A stretch of DNA of 64,000 nucleotides from Sipunculus nudus (GCA_026874595.1 CM049315.1:59082889-59146888), one strand, 5' to 3'; counted from the stretch's first letter, positions 1 to 12,767 are shown. Notes: a model not told the origin generated them from the letters alone. Numbers and translations: made by a program.

Positions 1-1268
1 GTTTACCACAATTTGTTTGGGACATTCCGGAAATAAAAAAATATATGACAATGGAGTATCTTATAAAGTGATAAATCAGTTACAAGTATTGTTATTCAAG
101 AAGTAGCATACACCATTTCACTTCCTTTTGTTTGCAGACATTTAAATATAGCATTGATAAAAGACTGGAAAAAATAAAATATAACAATGAGTACGTAGAA
201 TAGAGACCATTTTAGCATATTTTTTCCGCTTACTCATTTATCATGTGTGGGATGCAAAGACAAGAGGTTAACAAAATTGCACAAAGACTTTGACTTTAAC
301 CAGGATTATTTAATTATAAAATACAGAAAAACCCTATATGTGTCTAAGTCGAAAGGGCCCACAGGAAAGGTTTGACACATCCAAAGCTTGATACAAGTGG
401 TTTTACTCAGTTTTAATTGACATAATCGTACAAGGACTTTGACACAAGGAGTCTCACCAAAAAGTTGTTGCTCTTTTTTTTACATATTAATTAATCTGAT
501 TATGAAATATAGTGTCTGCAGCAGCATAATTTTCATGAATGCTCTGCAGAAAGAGCTCTGGCCTGTTGTATATTTATCTTTAACAAGGATGTTTGCACCA
601 TATTTCATGTTCTGTCACTGGGTGTGTGCTCTGTGTATTATCACCTGATGTCTGTGTTATCATTTATAACTGACCTCCATTGCTGGTGTGGATTACCTTG
701 AATATTTCTGCACTTTTTTCACATGAGTTAACTCTGTATAAGTGATACTATAAATGTGCCATTATTGTGGCAAATGATTATATACCCTGCCAGAAGTAAT
801 CAGTGTAATCAGTGTAATGATTCATGTACAGTTTGCCTTTGAGGGTGTTCTTCAGACATTTTATATCTCACACTTTTTTTTAAGTTCATGACATTTGTCT
901 TGTGATAAAATCTGCTCTTCTTTGAGTCCCTTACAGATTAATAAACCATGCCTACACTGTCCAGTCAAAACATTGTAAATTAAAAGGTAAATGTAAGTGA
1001 GTCATAAGGTTTTGACCAAACAGGGATAATTTGAGCTTTTTTAGAGTTTTATTTTAATTGATAATGTTGAATAAATTTAGATATACTGGTATTAACATTT
1101 GCTTTTTCTGTTTCAGAAATGGCCAGTGTTTCATGTTTGACAATCTGGCATCCTTTTATTCATGTATATATGCATAGAGTTATTAGTTTATAAATCATCA
1201 TTTTTGCAACTTTTGTAACAGTTTGTTTTAAGATTCTTTTATGATAATGTTTATATTTCCTGTTACAG
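1..1268 (+). other. Intron (3' part) of an unidentified plus-strand gene
   Basis: AT-rich DNA with stops in all frames and no exon-like segment. It ends in a good acceptor (ATTTCCTGTTACAG, last base 1268) directly before the coding exon at 1269. The intron starts outside the window. A second pyrimidine-rich acceptor-like site ends near 1116, but no open exon with a donor follows it. That this is an intron is inferred from the acceptor and the exon that follows. Confidence 0.5.
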
Positions 1269-1346
1269 CTGTCTAGTGGAGCCTACATGAGCCTTGATTC
1301 CCAGAAAGAGGCTGAAACAACCCAGCCTGAAGAATCTGCTGCCTGA
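1269..1346 (+). CDS. Last coding exon of an unidentified gene (25 codons plus stop)
   Basis: After the acceptor at 1268, only the phase-0 frame stays open. It encodes 25 residues that begin LSSGAYMSLDSQ and end EESAA, followed by TGA at 1344-1346. The other two frames hit stops within 24 bases. The peptide is acidic and low in hydrophobic residues, like many protein C-termini. It contains YMSL, which fits the YxxPhi tyrosine sorting signal of membrane cargo, although such a motif is common by chance. I do not recognise the protein family. Upstream exons lie left of the window. The following DNA is long and AT-rich, like a 3' UTR, which supports a terminal exon. The exon call is moderate and no function is claimed. 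Confidence 0.5.
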   Translation: MSSGAYMSLDSQKEAETTQPEESAA

Positions 1347-2270
1347 TTGGTTCATAGCAATCACATGACCTGGTGTTATGAAGACTGTATCAGTCTGATG
1401 CTAGGTTATGCATACATAATTTATTAATGACAGACCATTGGTGAATTGTATTCATAGTTAGCCTAAATTAGTTATTTTGGCTTGTTGGAATATAGTTACA
1501 ACAATAATCCTCTAGATATTTTAACCTCAGGAGTTAAATGAAGGTAGACTCTAACTTGAGGATTATTTAGAGGGTTCATGCCAGTTAATTCAGTGATCAA
1601 ATGGATAAAATGTTATAAGGTGCATTAAAATTGTTGTAGTTCCAAAGACATGCCTTTGCTATATTTGCTGAGCTTTTGGCAGCTTTATCGTCTCAGTTGT
1701 GCTGATATTAGCAATAAGGGGGTTGGGGCAGGGATGACCTGAGAGAAGTAAAACAATAATAACTAGGGAAGTCAGTCATTGATATACATAGAAACACATG
1801 ACAGATGTTCATATTCATTACCACAGTGACACCCAGTAGTGTACACATAAACTATATAAACTGTTTAGGTGTTTTCTTCTTTTGATATTGTACAGGCTAG
1901 AATGACACATATACTCCTCTTATTCACAAATTGGTTTCAAAACATTTTGGGCAGAACAGATAAACCAAAACAATTTAAATCCACTACCTTTACCAGCAGT
2001 AGTCATGGTTTCTCACTGACCAAAACATTTTGGCATTGTGATACATATTTACAACCACCTCTTGAGTAGGACACTAAAAGTTTTGTTCTGCATTGAAAAC
2101 ATTTTGGATCACTGTGTCAATATTTTATTTGGATAAGAATTGTTTCTTATAATTTTGCATTTTGTGTGAAGGGAGAAAGTTGTTTCAGTTATGAAGTAGC
2201 CATAAAAAAGACATAACACACTAAAACACCTGCATGTACTTTCATCACAGCGGCAGTGAAACCTGTGTTT

Positions 2271-2408
2271 TAAGACCACCTGGTGGATTGGCCATAAGGT
2301 GGTCTTAATTCACAGGTGGTCTTATTAGAAAGGTTAGTTATAACAAATGTGACTGCTTATGGTTCACTCAATGATGGTCTTAATGGACAGGTGTTCTTAC
2401 TAGAGAGT
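2271..2408. repeat. Degenerate 75-bp tandem repeat with an 11-bp hairpin
   Basis: TAAGACCACCT at 2271-2281 is exactly complementary to AGGTGGTCTTA at 2297-2307, with a 15-base loop. AGGTGGTCTTA recurs at 2314-2324. The block beginning GGTCTTAATT at 2301 recurs in diverged form at 2376 (GGTCTTAATGGACAGGTG), giving a 75-bp period. I recall similar GTGGTCTTAA repeats in marine invertebrate transcripts, but that is memory and not shown here. Confidence 0.55.
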
Positions 2409-2640
2409 TGGTCTTTCAAACAGGTTCTGCTGTACTTTCATCAGTCATGTTTGGTTATTAGTTATAATTGTGGTATTATTGGCCAGATTTGTGTAAAGGT
2501 TGTGAGAAAATGGACCAAAATTATGTCTAATAGTAATCCACAGTGTTCAAGTGTTCAGTTTTGTTTTCAGTATTAGCAGAGACAGATGCTCCCCTCAGAA
2601 TCTCAGAACTTAAGTAATATTAAAGGATCCTGATTTGAAA

Positions 2641-2663
2641 TATATATATATGTATATGTATAT

Positions 2664-2700
<37 letters not shown>
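2641..2700. repeat. Imperfect TA-rich microsatellite
   Basis: About 60 bases of TA dinucleotides interrupted by TG and TTTA units, within the putative 3' UTR. Confidence 0.85.
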
Positions 2701-2701
<1 letters not shown>

Positions 2702-3684
2702 CCAAAGCTAACATCTGAAACTGACATTTTGTCAGGTGCCATTGTACTGTGCCAGTGTTAGCTTATCCAGCGAGGTTAATTCATATTTTTAGCTTGTCAT
2801 TGACATTTTGCACGCTGAGCAAACAGCTTAGATGTTGGTTACATAACTTATGATATTGTTATGATGAATTTATGAGAAGAAGAATTTATTGTTGTTATGT
2901 AGGTATATGTTGATATAATATAAATGATATGACACAGGCCTTTACACACATTTGTTAGCATTATGTTTAATTATTTGAAAAAAAGTATATATTTGGTGAA
3001 GACTAGATTAAAAAAAATTAATTTAATGCAACAGTCAAATTTTAAATGAGTGTCACATGATTATGTTGGTGATTCATTTAATTCATACAATGAATAAAAA
3101 TATATGTAAGCAGCTGATGATAGCAATAATATGTGCATTGCATTACTTTAAGTGCATGCTTTAACTGCTGAATTGATTTTATAATGTTGAGGTCTTAGAG
3201 CTCATAGTATCTAAAAAATTTTCATAAATTATAAGCATTGAACAAATAGCATGAACATTTGTATAATTTGAGGGGAAATAAGGTTTAAATATTCAAAAGT
3301 TCCTATAGTAAGTAGGTTACAATGACTGATATTCAGACCCTTTATAAATTATAATGTTCATATGTTCTGGTTAATGATAAGGGCCTAATTAGCTTTAACA
3401 ATTTATGAGGACTCTTTACAAGTAATACAGTGTTTTGATAATGTATACACTGTATTCAGTGGTATCTAATTCAAATCTAAGATGAATATCTTTCTGATGT
3501 GATTGGAAATTTATGACATAGCCAATTCAGCATTTTCTTGTTCAAATTCTATGTGGTTTCTAATTTACATGGCTTGTGAAATCACAAAATATACAAGTAT
3601 TTATAATTTTAAATGAGGTAGTAATGGTCTTTTACTTATATGTTTCTCTTAAGAGATTAGCATTTTGCAAACAGTAAAGATCTG

Positions 3685-3690
3685 AATAAA
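3685..3690 (+). promoter_or_regulatory. Candidate poly(A) signal AATAAA
   Basis: A canonical hexamer in CTGAATAAAACATG, with a TTTTAC-rich stretch about 20 bases downstream. It is the last such signal before the (AT)n tract at 3759. Several other AATAAA copies occur nearby, so the assignment is weak. Confidence 0.3.
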
Positions 3691-3752
3691 ACATGTAAGC
3701 TCTTTTACAAATTACAGTTTATAAAAGTAATGTAACAGATATTAGATGTTTC

Positions 3753-3758
<6 letters not shown>

Positions 3759-3814
<56 letters not shown>
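3759..3814. repeat. (AT)n microsatellite
   Basis: A perfect AT dinucleotide run of about 28 units. It is self-complementary and could extrude as a cruciform. Confidence 0.95.
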
Positions 3815-3818
<4 letters not shown>

Positions 3819-4813
3819 AAGGGCAAGACATGATTTATGGTAGATGCCAGCTTACTAAGGTGCTTATGGCCATACGTCCAACTGAACACAGCAGACGACC
3901 GAAACGCGCAGTGCGCATGTTCGTAAACAAGATCTATTGACAGTTTTTTCCTGCTTTTGTTATAGACAGATGTTTTTTCAGCAGTTGCAAACAATTGCAG
4001 CTTCTTTGTTTTATTAGTCTCAACTCTTTACAGATTTTTGCATCTTTAAGCTGATGTGGGTGTATTTTGGAAGTTCTCGACTTGCCCCAGGGCTTGCATG
4101 TTATGCAGAACAACCAGTATGGTGTAGTTCTATATACGGCTTTGTATGTACACTATGCTGTCGTTTTGTTATTTGTTTGTATAGCTATTCTTATATTCTC
4201 ATACCTGCATATTTTGTTGCATAATACTGCGTGTTCTCAGAGACTAATTGTATCATACTTGTAGTATCCATCGCCGAGGGCTATGCAACAATCACTCTTA
4301 AGCTAAACGTGTCTTGTTCTCAACTATGCAGTCAGATATATATCTTTTACTTTTAACTTCTCTTTTTCTTATTTCTGTACAAGATGATTTTGTTTATTGC
4401 AATACATGAAACAGTTTGGAATCATTTACTTTCACATTCACAAGTATAGTTAATATATTAATTTGTGACTCATTTATTTTAATGTATAGGGTGTATATTT
4501 TGTCTAAGATAATGAACAAGCGATGTGCATGATTTTTCGGTCGTGTAATTAGTGCAGTGATTGTTGAAAAACTTGAACTGGCACGCTCGTGGTTAAACGT
4601 GAATTTCAGGATATAATGTTAGTCATTTGCCAAGTGTTCAATTAAAGTTCGGCCAGTCTGACGATCCAGTACACACCTCATCATTACAATGTACTACGGT
4701 ATCAGAAAACCATATTTGGATTCAATTAATGCATATTTATTCGCCACAAAATAAAGTTCCGCGTTTTCAGCGGAGATTTAATGTAGACGTGGGGCCAGAT
4801 ACATGAATAATCT

Positions 4814-4881
4814 CCACCAGAAGTCGCTGTGTGCCTCTCCGGCGCAACTGGGCCACCCTGTAGTTGAGCGACCTCTGGTGG
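4814..4881. promoter_or_regulatory. Inverted pair of CTCF-like motifs
   Basis: CCACCAGAAGTCGCT at 4814-4828 and AGCGACCTCTGGTGG at 4867-4881 form a 15-bp inverted repeat with one mismatch and a 38-bp spacer. Each arm, read in its own direction, resembles the bilaterian CTCF core (CCACCAGGGGGCGCT type), differing mainly at the central G run. Either a transposon hairpin or a convergent CTCF pair would fit. Binding is inference. Confidence 0.35.
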
Positions 4882-5662
4882 GGCTAAGACGCATGACAAT
4901 CAGTCCGCGAGAATGGTTGCATTTTACTTTAATTACTGAGATATTTTAAAGAACACATTTAATACCATGTGGCCTTTTCGGGATGAGGTAATTCCATACT
5001 CATACATGTTTATTTGGACAATCGCTGGAGCTTTTCATGAGAAGACTGGTGACTGGAATCTAACATTCCAGGTAAAATGGAACTTGAATATTTATATTTC
5101 ATGAAATCCTTGATACGGCAGTAGTCAGCCGTTTGTTATACATTAATACTTCATCTCTCTCTTATATCGGTTTGTACAGACAAAATTAACCCTGAAAGAG
5201 CGCACGAGAGTTATGAATTTCTATCCACATTCGATTTAGGCCCACTTTTGTTATTTTATCACTATTATTCTTATTTCAAACCATCTATATAATCCCAACC
5301 GCAACTGTAGTTCCCGATCAGACCGGATAATGAATACACCAATGATTATTGTACAGGGGAATTAAATATGCTGACGATGTGACATCACTTTGTAGATACT
5401 CATTTTTCATCACATAAATACATGAAGCTCGCGTACAATTGTACAAGACCACGAAGTATGTACTGAAATGTTCTGTTCAGGAGAGGTTGCACATGTAGAC
5501 CAGTGGAATAAACATTAAACATGCATAAAACAGTTTGGTGTCGTTATTAATTACACGTGATATATTTTTAAATGTTGATGTGCGAGTGTCCCAGGCTTTG
5601 CGTGTCATTATTGAATTGCTAGCTCTGCATTTCCTTGACCTGAAGTGTATGTTAATTTAATA

Positions 5663-5677
5663 CCACCAGATGGCGTC
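5663..5677 (+). promoter_or_regulatory. CTCF-like motif
   Basis: CCACCAGATGGCGTC matches the CTCF core CCAcyAGrkGGCrsy at 14 of 15 positions; only the next-to-last base differs. It is the best match to that consensus that I found in the window and lies 0.8 kb from the inverted pair at 4814-4881. Confidence 0.4.
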
Positions 5678-6342
5678 TCTTGACCACGAAGCCTGGTTTG
5701 TCCTCCGCCGCCGGAGGGAGAACTTCGGGTCCAGCAAGTGTATTTCAAATCCCGTTGTATTATCATATAACACATTTGCCTATGCACATAAATTCTATTA
5801 TAAAACTTGCATATACTGAACCCATTTCACATTGTTCTGTTAACATTCGACAAAGAATGGTGCGATTTGTTGAAGGGATCGGCACTTCTGAGAGCACTGG
5901 AAACCCCAGCAGTGACGTCCGCTACAGAAACCCCTCCCCATGTGACTATACATTCTAGAATTCGACAAAGGCTTAGTCTTTCTGATATTTAGGACTTAAT
6001 TTGCCTGTTATTGTTACCTGTATGTGGCGACATCTGTCATCTTTCTGTGAGCTAAATTTTTGTTTGTTTTTGTGTTAATTCCCAGAAAGGCCATAAGATA
6101 TTTACACTATACCTTTTTATCAAAGCGATAACTTTAAACTAAACTTTAACCGTGTAAATTCAGTTGAAAGCTGCCGTCGGAAAATTTTCTGGAATTTAAA
6201 AGTCTTGATTATCGGAGAATGTTAGCGATCTACAGATAGCGATGCACCTATTAACAAATACCTGTTCCTGATTCAAATGGTTGTTCCTGTTGGTAAAATA
6301 TTTAACAGGTTTATTTAAAATGTACTGCTCTATGCATATACA

Positions 6343-6363
6343 TAGATAGATAGATAGATAGAT

Positions 6364-6420
<57 letters not shown>

Positions 6421-6427
6421 TGCCATA

Positions 6428-6488
<61 letters not shown>
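6343..6488. repeat. Compound (GATA)n-(CATA)n-(AT)n microsatellite
   Basis: TAGA units from about 6343 pass into ACAT units and then AT dinucleotides to about 6417. After a short break (GTTTGCC) a second AT run extends from about 6425 to 6488. Confidence 0.95.
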
Positions 6489-6490
<2 letters not shown>

Positions 6491-8155
6491 TTTGGCTCCC
6501 ATGTGTAGTTTTAAAGGTTTACATCTCCTGTTGATCCCAATTAAAAATTAAGTCGCATTAGTAATTAAAAAAGGGCTGATCAAGGACTTTAAATTCCAAC
6601 ACGTACTTTGAATTTAACAGAGATACTTGCCAAGATATTGGGACATCACTGATCATACACGTTTCTGTACAGTTAAATGTTGTGACGGGGACTGAGCCTG
6701 TACATATATGCCATTGTTGTTCAAGGAAAATTGTCAGCAGATAAGGCGAATTTACATGCGGGAAGCTTTTATAAAATGTTTACATTTTATTAAATGACAT
6801 TTAAGTAAATGCCCTATATGATGACGAGAACTTTTAAGCTCACCGCCCTCGTCTCGCCTCGGGCTCTTCTGTGACTCAGGAAGAATTAGAGTCAATTATT
6901 CACAACATGTTTCGCGTGTTGCCTCGCCGGATAGCCTCCCGCCACAGGCCGTCCATTCTATAACAGATCATGTAAAACTAGATGACATGAGTGAGAATTT
7001 ATGAATATGTATGGTAATCTAAAACCATGCATTGGCGGATCTGTTCCTTATGAAATTGTCAAACATATAGTTACCCATAAAGCATGCACTTGGAAATTTC
7101 TTACCTAATCCATTTTTTTTGCTTTGGCTGTCTGCTTATTTATTTGTTTTTCCAACAGAAATGATGTCTTCAGCTGCGCGTCATGACCCATGGATTGCTG
7201 ATCAAACAATACACCCGTCTATATGCATAAATGCAGACATGAGTAATGATACAGAAGTTTTCTTAATCAGCCTTGCGCCCTGTTAATGACTTATAAATGT
7301 ATAATTATCAGAGGCGCATAATGATCATATTAAATCAGGACAGACAGTCGAATTTAATATAACCTCCTATGAACCACTGTCTTTATATTTTGACGAGTTC
7401 ACGCTTGTGGAAACGCCAAATAGTCATATTTTAAATAATTATTCGGTGATATACGGTTTGCCAGGGTGTCACCTATGCCATTATTGTGGTTGATGTTATA
7501 CGTTATCCAGAGTAATGACGCGTGTCCGTACGTGCGTACAGCGGGTGTATAATGCAAGGTCTTCAGTTTCATCAATTTATCACTAACTCCGCATCAATGT
7601 GTCTCGTTCACTGACGCCTGGCCAACCAGCGCGGATTCCACATCCATCAGCGGGTGTTTAATTCCCAGGTATCGAGGCCCGTAATAACATGTCCTCATAT
7701 GGGATAAACATACCTATTAACTTATAGTTCCACATTCGAAGCTATATGTGATATATACTTCTGTGTATAGCGTGCCGCGGCCGTATTCAAGTACCTCGAT
7801 CCGTAATATCTAACCAATCTGTAACTTGTTGCGTGCCCGTCTCTCGCGGAATGACACAAATTGACCATACTTTTCTTTGTTGCCTACATTATTCTGATGT
7901 AGGCGTGGAAACCAACCTGTGAACCCAATATAACTAAATATGTCTCTGCATGGAGTTTCTTGTTATCCCAGGAAGCCACCATGGAACATATATAAAATAC
8001 ATACCGGCACAGGCCATTGTGCCGAATAATGGAATGACATGCCATGGCCCTGCAGTGTGTAGTTATATTCATACTTCTTCGCTGACAATACATACTTACA
8101 CACAATTCCTATACTATATTAGTGAGATAATGTTGTTCCTGAATATGTTTCTTCA

Positions 8156-8197
8156 CCCCCCCCCCCCCCACCCCCACCCCCCCCCCCCCCACCCCCC
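8156..8197. repeat. Poly-C tract, G-quadruplex potential on the minus strand
   Basis: Four C runs of 14, 5, 14 and 6 bases are separated by single A residues. The complementary strand therefore has four or more G tracts with one-base loops, a strong sequence match to the G-quadruplex pattern. It may also be an assembly-error hotspot. Confidence 0.85.
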
Positions 8198-8924
8198 GAT
8201 GAAAGATCATGTTTGTGTGGCTCATTTCTTTCTGCGATATATATAAATATAGCTATCAGCGTATCGCCAACGAATATATATTCCAGACATTTGATCAAAT
8301 CCTAATATATACGTATATTAGAAAGTAGTCAGAGACCGCATATATACCTCCACCATCCCGATCACCCCTTATGAAATATTACCATGACCAGAGACGACCC
8401 AGAAAATGACACCCCCTCGGCAAAGATACATAATTATAAATTGTCCTTTCACTCAATGGTAAAGATTCTTTTAAAACATGTGTTAAGTGATCAAGATTAG
8501 AGTATCCTCCCAAACGTTCATGAATTGTATCTCTATAAAATTTAAAAATAAATATCCGTTCATGAAATTTGAGTATAGTGATATTAATAACAGACACCCA
8601 ACCCACCCAATAAATCAACATCGATATAAAATCAAAGTATCTCTTGTCGTTCATATTTTAAAGTCTCGGGGGGAAAACCTTATAAGTCGTTCGCAAACAC
8701 GAACCAGTACGTTATAATTATTTCAACTATCAAAAGGCAACCCCAAGGCAATTGTAGTCTTAGTTATTTTATCTTACCCCATATAATCCTATATATTACC
8801 CCATAATATAGTTATGCGACTTATGCCACATATAACTAAATGGAATCATAGCTGAGAAACTGACAGGATTGCTGTCATTTTATAGTAAAAAAATAGAAAA
8901 ATATTTGGAAAAATTAGATAAAAA

Positions 8925-9280
8925 ATACGGGTGGCGCCACTACTTTTCGAGGACTGACAAAACTAGTCTGGTCAATTTTAAAGGCAAGATTCATGACAAT
9001 CCATGCATTAATTATCAAGATATTGGAGGTTTTGTATCAATTTTTTTATTATTCCGGGGGATACATACAAGCCCCGTAGCTCGGAGGATATAAGTCGCAG
9101 TGACCTATTTCAGGTTTCCAAGGAGATTTTTTATGGACCTCCCTAGATATTTAGTTATAGGCTTCTAGGGTCAGCGGTAACGATTTGTGCCCTGCTAACG
9201 GACGGCCAGACGACCGGACGGACGACGGACAAAGCGCCATAACTATACCTCAGTTGACTTATAGTCAGCTGAGCTAAAAA
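8925..9280. repeat. Dispersed repeat family R1, single copy
   Basis: This segment matches modules of the block at 46605-47945. Shared landmarks, in order, are a GGTGGCGCCA-like start, the dispersed motif CGGAGGATATAAGTCGCAGTGACC, given here by position 9074-9098, then CAGGTTTCCAAGGAGATTTT, GATTTGTGCCCTG, ACGGACGACGGACAAAG and an end in CAGCTGAGCTAAAAA. I recall repeats ending in this way in molluscs. No terminal inverted repeat or coding capacity is visible, so the class is not assigned. Confidence 0.7.
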
Positions 9281-9331
9281 TTGTACAGCTGTAAACCCTC
9301 TCGATTTTTATTTATAATACCACACACATAC

Positions 9332-9334
<3 letters not shown>

Positions 9335-9397
<63 letters not shown>

Positions 9398-9409
9398 TAT
9401 ATATATACC
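9335..9409. repeat. (AT)n microsatellite
   Basis: An AT run of about 30 units with one GATA interruption near its right end. Confidence 0.95.
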
Positions 9410-10381
9410 CGGTATATGATATTACATATATATTGCCTTTAATAGACAGACGATAGCCGAGCGCCTCGATACTTGTATGTACGTTTGTCTATCAGTGGTT
9501 AAATTTTGCTTATGAAAAGCGACATTAAAACAACAATTCCCAACTCAAGCACCTCAAGAAACTTTGAAGTCTTTCTTATGAAAACGACAACAATACAAAC
9601 AGTTTGTCGGTTAACCATTCCCTTTATCCGAATATTCATGCGGGGACGCGCGAAATCAAATCTGAATTCATCCAATTTCTATTTAATCACACAAATACGA
9701 TTTAGTGTGTAGCCTTGCTAGGTAGCGACCCCGTGGTAACGAGCTTTGAAGGGTTTACATATAAAAGGGCGTGGTCTGACAAGTACTGACGAGGACCCCG
9801 CTGTGAAATGTAGCAGCAGGGGGTCACGTGGCATCGACTCGAGGGGAGTACATTTCCGGGCAACCCGTGAAGTCGTAAACACCCGAAGTGATATGTGACG
9901 TAACAAAAGTTAGGACACTCCGCTTAAACATCATCAGGACAAAAACTGTTACGTGAAGATCTGATTGGAACTTGCTAAATTACAGGAGCTGTGAAGACCG
10001 CTAGCGGCACTTTCATGTTTTTACACTTACCGTACCAGCGCCTGTAGGAAACAGATGGTTAAAGAAGTTTTGAGGGAACTTGTGTTTCAGAAAATACGTT
10101 TAAGTCAAAGCCAGGCAAAAAACATAGGCTTTTGTTAAATAAAGCTTTTCTCCTGTATATGGCTCATGCATTTTTAGGTAGGCCCTTGGTCAATATATAT
10201 TGATATATGGCCTTCATTTAATATATATGAGAGGTCACCAACACATTTATGATTTTCATGTATATAATCTTATACACATTTAAATTTTAAGGATATAAAA
10301 TAATACATACAGGTTTCATCTTTTTTACAGGCTTTAATTAGACGAATTTTTCAAAGATACACTAAAATATCACCACAAGGA

Positions 10382-10383
<2 letters not shown>

Positions 10384-10438
<55 letters not shown>
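10384..10438. repeat. (AT)n microsatellite
   Basis: An uninterrupted AT dinucleotide run of about 27 units. Confidence 0.95.
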
Positions 10439-10439
<1 letters not shown>

Positions 10440-12639
10440 TGATACTGAAGGCTTGTTATACAACCGATTTTTCCGGCTCTTACAAAGTTACAATACAATC
10501 GGGCGGCTCAGTAATCTTTCCTTAAGTGACGACAGGTATAGCGTGAACCCGGAGGTCTGCCATCTGCGCCCCGGCTGGATTTGTATACAAAACATCTTTT
10601 CTTTTTTTAAATTTATTTAAAATTAAATTTAAATCCAGATTTGACTTTCTATCTATCAAACTGATAACCTTACAGGCTCAAAACATCTCAAAGTTTCATG
10701 AAAATGCATTAATAGTTTTTATACCTGAACACGAATGTATACACAGAAGAACAAAAAAAAATACAGCAAACAGCAAACAGACGCAGAGAGACATCGGACA
10801 GAACATCAGATAAACAGGGATGAAAACATTATCTTCATCGATGCAGTAAACACGGGAACGGTGAACCGAACTGCATGCGTGGTTGCCAAGCCAACCATGG
10901 TTCCCATGGATCTATACAAGCGGCCCACAATTAAGAATGCATTCTATGTGGAATATACAAGTCGGTATTTTAATCATGGGATATATTAAACATAAGTATA
11001 CAATCTTATGTCGGGACCTTATGTTAGCGAATGGCACCAGAAGTTTTCACAGAATTCCTCAGCCATTTGCATACAGCAGTATTGCTCAATAAAATATAGC
11101 GGTATTATGAAGAAAAGCAATCACTACAAAACGAACAACGGAAACATGGGGGGAAATTTATGGTCCATTACGGCGAGTGGTCGGGCCGTCACGCATGGGT
11201 TTGGCCCGGCAACATAGACCGCCACATTATTATTTAATCCCTCCACGCACTCTGCGCAGAAGAAACCTGAAATCAATAATTCTGTGCGCAGCCTGTGGGT
11301 TAAATATGCAGCTCACTGTGCCGGCACCAGCCCTTGTCAGTATAATATGACTGATAACGGACAGTTCATACTGGAAAGCCTTTCATAAACTGACTCAGAC
11401 CACATTTAAGCACTTTAGCTGATATTCTGAACTATACAACCATCACTCACTTTACAAAGCTGTTTATGTTGCTGCACTAAAAACGTTTGTTGGCGCTACA
11501 TGGAGAGTTCTTCACGCGGACGTCATAGAATGCTTTCATATTGTTTGTTTCGTTTAAGATGTGACAATATATGACACGTATATAATACTTTCATATCGTT
11601 TTGAAAATGAATCATGACGGTGTGATTGAAGGTGAGATTTTCAGATGCAGATGAGCATTAACAATGCTGCCTATATAAAGGTAAATTTTTATCATTATAA
11701 TAAAGCAAATGCATCACAATGTAAAACAGCTTTGTTATTTACAATGAAAACAATTAACTCTGAACGGATTCCACATTTCTTGAATAATAATAATACAATT
11801 CACTCTCCTTCGAGAATAAAAGTACATTGTATATTGTATATATATGTGGGTGTATGGTCACGTGTTTTGACAAAGGAAGACAATTGTAACCATATTATTC
11901 TTCTGTATATAACCTTACAGACTATATATGGAGGTTTAAACTTTATTTATAAGGATATAATTAAAGAAGTACCCATAAGACGTTTTGGACGTCTGTGCTT
12001 TGTCCATATTAAGGAGAGCATGCATGCCTGCATCATAAGGCTGCTTGTATAACGGCATTGCATGCATACATACAACCAAAATCTGAGGTGCAAGTTGTAA
12101 TAATTCGGGTTTCAAGTTGTCAGATTCATGTTGAGTTCACCAGACTAAGAACCAAAAACCGCATAAAACAGATAAAACTATAATTTATTTAAGTGTCTTA
12201 TTTTAATGTTGTTAGAACCCTAGCCCCCATATATACAAATATGCATGAGATTTAGTAACATCCTATAAATGTATTTATGATAAAGATACCGATGTGCGAT
12301 TAAAATAATATGATTGCTTGATATTGGCAAAATAAATGAATTAATAAGAATACCACACGAGGTAAATATATATAGAAAAAGATTAAAAGTATTCAGTATT
12401 TTAATATTAAGCATGCATGATTATGGTGAATGTGCAAGCGGTGCATGCTGGTTTGCTGTGTACCATTTGTGATAAAATGCAATACCGCGTTCAGTATATA
12501 TATATATATATGTGCAAAATTTGTCAGATTTATATATTTTATGAATGTTAGTAATTAAATCACTTTATTCCTCTTATATCTTCCCCTCTCTGCCTGTATA
12601 GGTTATACAAAAATGCAGAAAATATAACCATTTGTTCAA

Positions 12640-12767
12640 ATATAGCCATATATATAACAAATATAGCCACATATTACAAATATACAGCCATATATAACAA
12701 ATATATAGCCATATATAACAAATATATAGCCATATATAACAAATATATAGCCATATATAACAAATTC
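12640..12767. repeat. 21-bp minisatellite
   Basis: About six tandem copies of a unit close to ACAAATATATAGCCATATAT. The right-hand copies are nearly identical and the left ones diverge (GCCACATATT, TACAGCC). Because 21 is a multiple of three, the minus strand shows a spurious seven-residue periodic peptide (YGYIFVI); this is not a gene. Confidence 0.9.

Larger units (their letters stand above)
1347..3710 (+). other. Putative long 3' UTR of the unidentified gene
   Basis: This is AT-rich sequence without coding signs after the TGA at 1344. Possible poly(A) signals (AATAAA) lie at 3093-3098 and 3685-3690. The second would put the transcript end near 3710, just before a long (AT)n tract and a change to less AT-rich DNA. 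The region holds a degenerate 75-bp repeat (2271-2408) and a short TA-rich microsatellite (2641-2700). The exact end is a guess, because AATAAA is frequent in AT-rich DNA. Confidence 0.35.
3815..8924. other. Intergenic stretch, no gene seen
   Basis: No open frame shows protein-like composition with splice signals. Content worth naming: CTCF-like motifs at 4814-4881 and 5663-5677, (GATA)n/(AT)n at 6343-6488, and a poly-C tract at 8156-8197. The rest appears unstructured. Confidence 0.5.

Noticed and set aside
9751-9900. Promoter at TATAAAAG with a downstream CACGTG box
   Set aside because: No exon or transcript-like sequence follows on either strand.
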